From an uncultured Lachnospiraceae bacterium (GTDB lineage: Bacteria; Bacillota; Clostridia; Lachnospirales; Lachnospiraceae): a stretch of 15,877 nt of DNA. A program made the translations under genes and the position numbers. The stretch lies in contig CAJUOO010000071.1 of the NCBI GenBank assembly GCA_910588535.1, positions 1 to 15,877 on the forward strand, read 5' to 3'. Shown piece after piece: positions 12,518 through 15,877 of this stretch. How positions within the stretch are numbered: the first letter of the stretch is position 1; every line of letters begins with the position of its first letter. The notes under the pieces are model-generated. The model was not told the DNA's origin. It searched no databases and was given only the letters and a program-made list of their open reading frames with translations.

Positions 12518-14860
12518 ATGAAAAAATTATTTCTTATTGTACGTTCTAATATGCGGAAAGCCAAGGGACAGACCACCGCTATTATCGTACTTATCTTGCT
12601 CGCGGCTATGCTACTTAATCTCTGGCTTATACTTTCTATAGACTACCAAGCCAATTTTGATCGTTACCATGATAAGCTCAACGCCGAACATGTCACTCTG
12701 ACGGTTGATGACAATGACGGCAAAATAAAAAAAGTATTATCTGAAACACTGAATAGTGACAACAATGTTGCCGAATATCTTCTGGACACCTGTATGCATA
12801 TGACGGGAACCTTACCTTACAACGGCGGCGATATGAATAGTTGGTTTGTATTTATAAACAAGCAGACGGCACTAACCCGCTCTGTCGGCAGAACCGAGCT
12901 TGTGGAGGAAGGGAATGTTTCAAGCGGCGTATATTTGCCCATGCTTTACAAAACAAATGAGATCGAAGTCGGCAAGCCAATTGAACTGTCGATCGGCAGT
13001 CACACCGTAACATACACAGTTTGTGGTTTTTTCAACAGTGTAATGGCAGGTTCAAACAATTGTTCCATAACGGAAATTATTCTTACAGAAGATAAATATA
13101 CTGAACTTGAACACTTGGGATACGCGTCAAGAGCGACCTTATGTTCTGTACGCCTTCAAGATAAATCAGATAATATCAACTATGAAGCTGCTCTTAAATC
13201 ATTGATCTCCAAATCTTATCCAAATGCAAATATGATAAGCAACAGCTATGATATGGTTTTGCAGGCACGATACATTTCACAATCCATCTGCTCTGCTATA
13301 ATGAATGTCATGGCATTGTTGGTGCTGCTTATTGCTCTTATTGTAATAGCATCAAACATCATCAATTATATACAAATCAATATCAAAAACCTCGGTGCAC
13401 TAAAAGCCATCGGTTACACGTCAAGACAACTGATTGGCTTACTTTTGCTGCAGTTTTTAGGGCTGACCTTATTTACAGCTATTATTGGTTCTGGTCTTTC
13501 CTATTGCTTCTTTCCTGCCGTTAATACAATGATGATCTCACAGACAGGAATTCCCTATGCCATTCATTTTTTGCCGCTTCCTCTGATTCTCTCACTTTTT
13601 ATCTTGGGAGGTGCGGTCGCTGTTGCCGTGTGGCTTGCTGCCCGCAGAATAAAAAAGATAGAACCCATCACAGCATTGCGGTCTGGCATACAAACACATA
13701 ACTTCAAATGCAATCACATTCCGCTTGAAGAAACAAAAGCTCCACTTCATCTCGCACTTGCACTAAAAACAACACTTTCAGGAGCTAAGCACAATATTAC
13801 CATCTGTATCACAATGCTTATCTTATCGCTTATCGTGGTATTTTCTGGACTTATGACCGCAAATATGCTCGTCGATACAACACCATTTATCACTCTTATC
13901 GTGGGTGAAACCGCTGACTGTTGTATTAGCATTGATCCCAAATTTGAGGATGAATTTTTACAAAAAATGAATAACGATGATCGTGTGGAAAAAATATATC
14001 TACAAACATCCGTGTCCGTCACCCATTCAAATGAGACCGAACTTCTGGCAACTCTTTGTGATGATTTCTCACAAGTAAATAACCAACATGTAATCTATAA
14101 GGGAAGATTCCCAAAATATGACAATGAAATTGCCATAGGGGCCAAATATGCCAGAGAAAAAGGGCTTGCAATTGGAGATGAAATTGCAATTACGGCAAAA
14201 GGAAAAACAGAAAAATATCTTATCAGCGGTTTTACGCAGATTACAAATTATCTAGGACGCGATTGTCTTTTTACACGTTCTGGTTATGAGCGATTAGGTA
14301 CAATTTCTGCCACCAATTACTATATCAATCTCACAAGCGACACAGATATTGACGCATTTAACGCAGAAATAACAAGAAATTATGCAAAAAACATATACAC
14401 AACCATAAATATACAATCTACCGTCGAAAGCTCAGCAAATGTCTATATCTCTCTTATGACAATTATTGTTATCGCCATACTTGTGCTCTCGATCATTATC
14501 ATTGTATTTGTGTTGTATCTGTTGGTTCGCACCATGCTCAACAATAAAAAATGCGACTATGGAATTATGAAGGCACTTGGTTTTACTACAAGACAACTTA
14601 TTTTACAAACTGCATTATCATTTATGCCAGCCATTATTCTCTCATCCATTGTCGGGCTTATAGTCAGTTGTTTTATAATCAATCCGCTATTATCACTATT
14701 TTTTAGTACTCTTGGAATTATAAAATGCTCCTTTGCCGTCCCTGTCGGATTTATCACAATAACAGGCATTGGACTTATATTATTTACCTTTGCAATAGCA
14801 TGCCTTTTATCGTTAAAAATAAAAAAAATCACTCCCAAAGCACTCCTTTCAGGGGAATAA
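12518..14860 (+). CDS. ABC transporter permease with two FtsX domains
   Basis: The 780-residue permease is built from two similar halves. Membrane helix 1 (about 19-40) and an extracellular domain lead to the first FtsX core (about 258-380), with NLGALKAIGYTSRQL between its first two helices. Helix 5 (about 424-449) and a second extracellular domain lead to the second FtsX core (about 638-767), with the sister motif CDYGIMKALGFTTRQL. That makes about eight membrane helices with two outside domains of roughly 200 residues. It should work with the preceding ATPase. Substrates of such pairs include peptides, lipids and antibiotics; none can be chosen here. The start at 12518 was taken because GAGGACG lies just ahead; an upstream in-frame ATG (12452) lacks a site. 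Confidence 0.92.
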   Translation: MKKLFLIVRSNMRKAKGQTTAIIVLILLAAMLLNLWLILSIDYQANFDRYHDKLNAEHVTLTVDDNDGKIKKVLSETLNSDNNVAEYLLDTCMHMTGTLPYNGGDMNSWFVFINKQTALTRSVGRTELVEEGNVSSGVYLPMLYKTNEIEVGKPIELSIGSHTVTYTVCGFFNSVMAGSNNCSITEIILTEDKYTELEHLGYASRATLCSVRLQDKSDNINYEAALKSLISKSYPNANMISNSYDMVLQARYISQSICSAIMNVMALLVLLIALIVIASNIINYIQINIKNLGALKAIGYTSRQLIGLLLLQFLGLTLFTAIIGSGLSYCFFPAVNTMMISQTGIPYAIHFLPLPLILSLFILGGAVAVAVWLAARRIKKIEPITALRSGIQTHNFKCNHIPLEETKAPLHLALALKTTLSGAKHNITICITMLILSLIVVFSGLMTANMLVDTTPFITLIVGETADCCISIDPKFEDEFLQKMNNDDRVEKIYLQTSVSVTHSNETELLATLCDDFSQVNNQHVIYKGRFPKYDNEIAIGAKYAREKGLAIGDEIAITAKGKTEKYLISGFTQITNYLGRDCLFTRSGYERLGTISATNYYINLTSDTDIDAFNAEITRNYAKNIYTTINIQSTVESSANVYISLMTIIVIAILVLSIIIIVFVLYLLVRTMLNNKKCDYGIMKALGFTTRQLILQTALSFMPAIILSSIVGLIVSCFIINPLLSLFFSTLGIIKCSFAVPVGFITITGIGLILFTFAIACLLSLKIKKITPKALLSGE

Positions 14861-14991
14861 AAATATAACAATTAATTTTCAATAAAAAAGCAAATATTCA
14901 TATAATTGAACATAGTAATATCAGAAAAAAATGACCAACATAACTAGAGAAATAGAACAAGATTGTGAAAAAAACTATATTGGTTATGTGA

Positions 14992-15020
14992 TTGAACTAT
15001 ACGTGGGATTGTGATATTTT
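14992..15020 (+). promoter_or_regulatory. Candidate promoter of the acetyltransferase gene
   Basis: There is a -35 TTGAAC (14992-14997), a 17-nt spacer and a -10 TATTTT (15015-15020), about 60 bases before the ATG. Both boxes match consensus at four of six bases. The region 14861-15079 is very AT-rich and has no clear terminator for the permease gene. Confidence 0.35.
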
Positions 15021-15079
15021 ATAAGAGGAGTGGATCGGCAAATTTTAGATTATAAAATTAACTTTTATGGAGGATTTGT

Positions 15080-15571
15080 ATGGATATTCATGTAGAGTCC
15101 ATATTATACGAGCAAAAATCTGTTTTTATTCAAATGTTAGAATTGTATCTTTATGATTTTTCTGAATTTTCCAATGCTGATATCAATGAATATGGATATT
15201 TTGGATATAAGCATATTGATGACTATTGGAATGAAGAAGGAAGATACCCCTTCTTTATCAGAGTAAATGGAAAACTTGCGGGATTGGTTTTAGTACGTTC
15301 CTGCTGTGAACATAACCATTTGCCAAATCCTCATAATATAGCCGAATTTTTCGTAATGAAAAAATATAGGCAAAAAGGAGTAGGACGAATGGCTGCCACA
15401 ATGATTTTTGATATGTTTCATGGTGGATGGGAAGTATCCCAGTGGATTAACAATGTACCTGCCCAAAATTTTTGGGGAAAAGTTATCGCAGACTATACAG
15501 ATGGAAAATATCATACATTTACCGCAATGGAGGCAAATTCAATAGGTTTTACATTTGATAATTCACTTTAA
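15080..15571 (+). CDS. GNAT-family N-acetyltransferase
   Basis: The 163-residue protein has the GNAT layout: an N-terminal helical part, a beta strand FFIRVNGKLAGLVLVRS (58-74), the core strand IAEFFVMKKYRQ, and the acetyl-CoA pyrophosphate loop R-Q-K-G-V-G (97-102). A helix MAATMIFDMF and the late NNVPAQNFWGKVI strand-helix pair follow. GNAT enzymes transfer an acetyl group from acetyl-CoA to an amine; the acceptor cannot be told. A GGAGG ribosome site lies seven bases before the ATG. The gene has its own promoter candidate and is not tightly linked to the ABC genes. A modular hairpin repeat begins eight bases after its stop. Confidence 0.85.
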   Translation: MDIHVESILYEQKSVFIQMLELYLYDFSEFSNADINEYGYFGYKHIDDYWNEEGRYPFFIRVNGKLAGLVLVRSCCEHNHLPNPHNIAEFFVMKKYRQKGVGRMAATMIFDMFHGGWEVSQWINNVPAQNFWGKVIADYTDGKYHTFTAMEANSIGFTFDNSL

Positions 15572-15578
15572 ATATTAG

Positions 15579-15726
15579 TTTAGTGTGAGAAGAACTTCTA
15601 ATCATTCGCAGCAAAAGCTGCTTCATGAAGAAGTTCTAAATCTCATACAAAAGAATGCCTGAAATACGGCATTCTCTGCATAGATTCGAGATTCCGCAAA
15701 GTGGAATCATGGGAGTTAGTGTGAAG
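15579..15726 (+). repeat. TTAGTGTGAA-family modular hairpin repeat, long copy
   Basis: The element is bordered by TTTAGTGTGA (15579-15588) and GTTAGTGTGAA (15716-15726), with ATGGGAG just before the second border. Inside are three hairpins. The first spans 15583-15648, with nested stems GTGTGAGA/TCTCATAC, AGAACTTCT/AGAAGTTCT, TCAT/ATGA and GCAGC/GCTGC around an AAAA loop. The second is AGAATGCC/GGCATTCT (15652-15659 and 15668-15675). The third is GATTCC/GGAATC (15690-15695 and 15703-15708). A T-rich stretch follows (15731-15745). No protein is encoded. The orientation relative to the gene before it is the same as in the copy at 35-105. Confidence 0.7.
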
Positions 15727-15785
15727 TCTACTCTTTTTTATTTTTATATCCGCACCATACAAAATCAGAAATATCATAAAATACA

Positions 15786-15811
15786 GAGGGGCTGTTGCAT
15801 TAAGAAAAACA
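15786..15811. mobile_element. Possible insertion-sequence terminus
   Basis: GAGGGGCTGTTGCATTAAG resembles the terminal inverted repeats of several transposon families in Firmicutes, where a GGGGCTGTTGCA-like end is common. From here to the window edge no full gene is visible, and the other end is not in the window. A short hairpin CAAGAT/ATCTTG follows (about 15816-15836). The call rests on motif resemblance only. The preceding stretch 15727-15785 is AT-rich with nothing recognised. Confidence 0.35.
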
Positions 15812-15877
15812 TATACAAGATATTATAACATCTTGCAGGATGAATTTTCTTTTATCATTTTCGGAAAAGGTCCATAT

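Noticed and set aside
15030..15095. GTG-started 21-codon leader peptide overlapping the acetyltransferase start
   Set aside because: The AGGAG ahead of the GTG is too close to serve as its ribosome site, and the peptide has no regulatory pattern such as codon runs.

Overview
The window looks like a chromosomal segment of a gut-type Clostridia, most likely Lachnospiraceae. The evidence is the YlmC/YmxH-type sporulation protein, class III fructose-1,6-bisphosphatase, the tgt-yajC pair, strong AAGGAGG-type ribosome binding sites, moderate to low GC, and a CmpB-like membrane protein of a type common in that group. The exact genus cannot be read from the sequence.

Left part (1-5300, mostly minus strand): a ylmC/ymxH-like gene; a tRNA-Thr(CGU) with its own promoter and terminator; a small lipoprotein; the tgt-yajC operon (queuosine tRNA modification and Sec accessory subunit) with a clear promoter and terminator; a divergent histidine-phosphatase gene; and the fbp-aroC pair (gluconeogenesis and chorismate synthesis).

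Middle (7300-9500): a CmpB-like membrane protein gene divergent from fbp, then a CaCA-family cation antiporter on the minus strand. About 300 nt upstream of the antiporter is a near-complete regulatory leader: a sigma-A promoter whose predicted start coincides with the first base of a yybP-ykoY (Mn2+) type aptamer, then a Rho-independent terminator whose 5' arm contains the 3' strand of aptamer helix P1. This is the layout of an ON switch. It suggests that the antiporter exports Mn2+, or protects against it.

Right part (9500-15600, plus strand): a typical accessory sensing/transport module. It comprises an OmpR-family response regulator, a histidine kinase (4-nt overlap), phased TTAAG boxes at a promoter, an ABC ATPase and a two-FtsX-domain permease of about 780 residues, followed by a separate GNAT acetyltransferase gene. 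The far right edge may touch an insertion-sequence terminus.

The most unusual content is noncoding. Two families of small modular hairpin repeats are present. One (TTAGTGTGAA/ATGGGAG family) lies directly after the stop codons of ylmC and the GNAT gene, in the sense orientation in both cases. The other (GCGCGG / AAATTAGCA family, three copies) abuts the U-tract of minus-strand terminators. Its hairpin arms show covarying base pairs between copies, and two copies lie inside the antiporter leader between the riboswitch and the gene.
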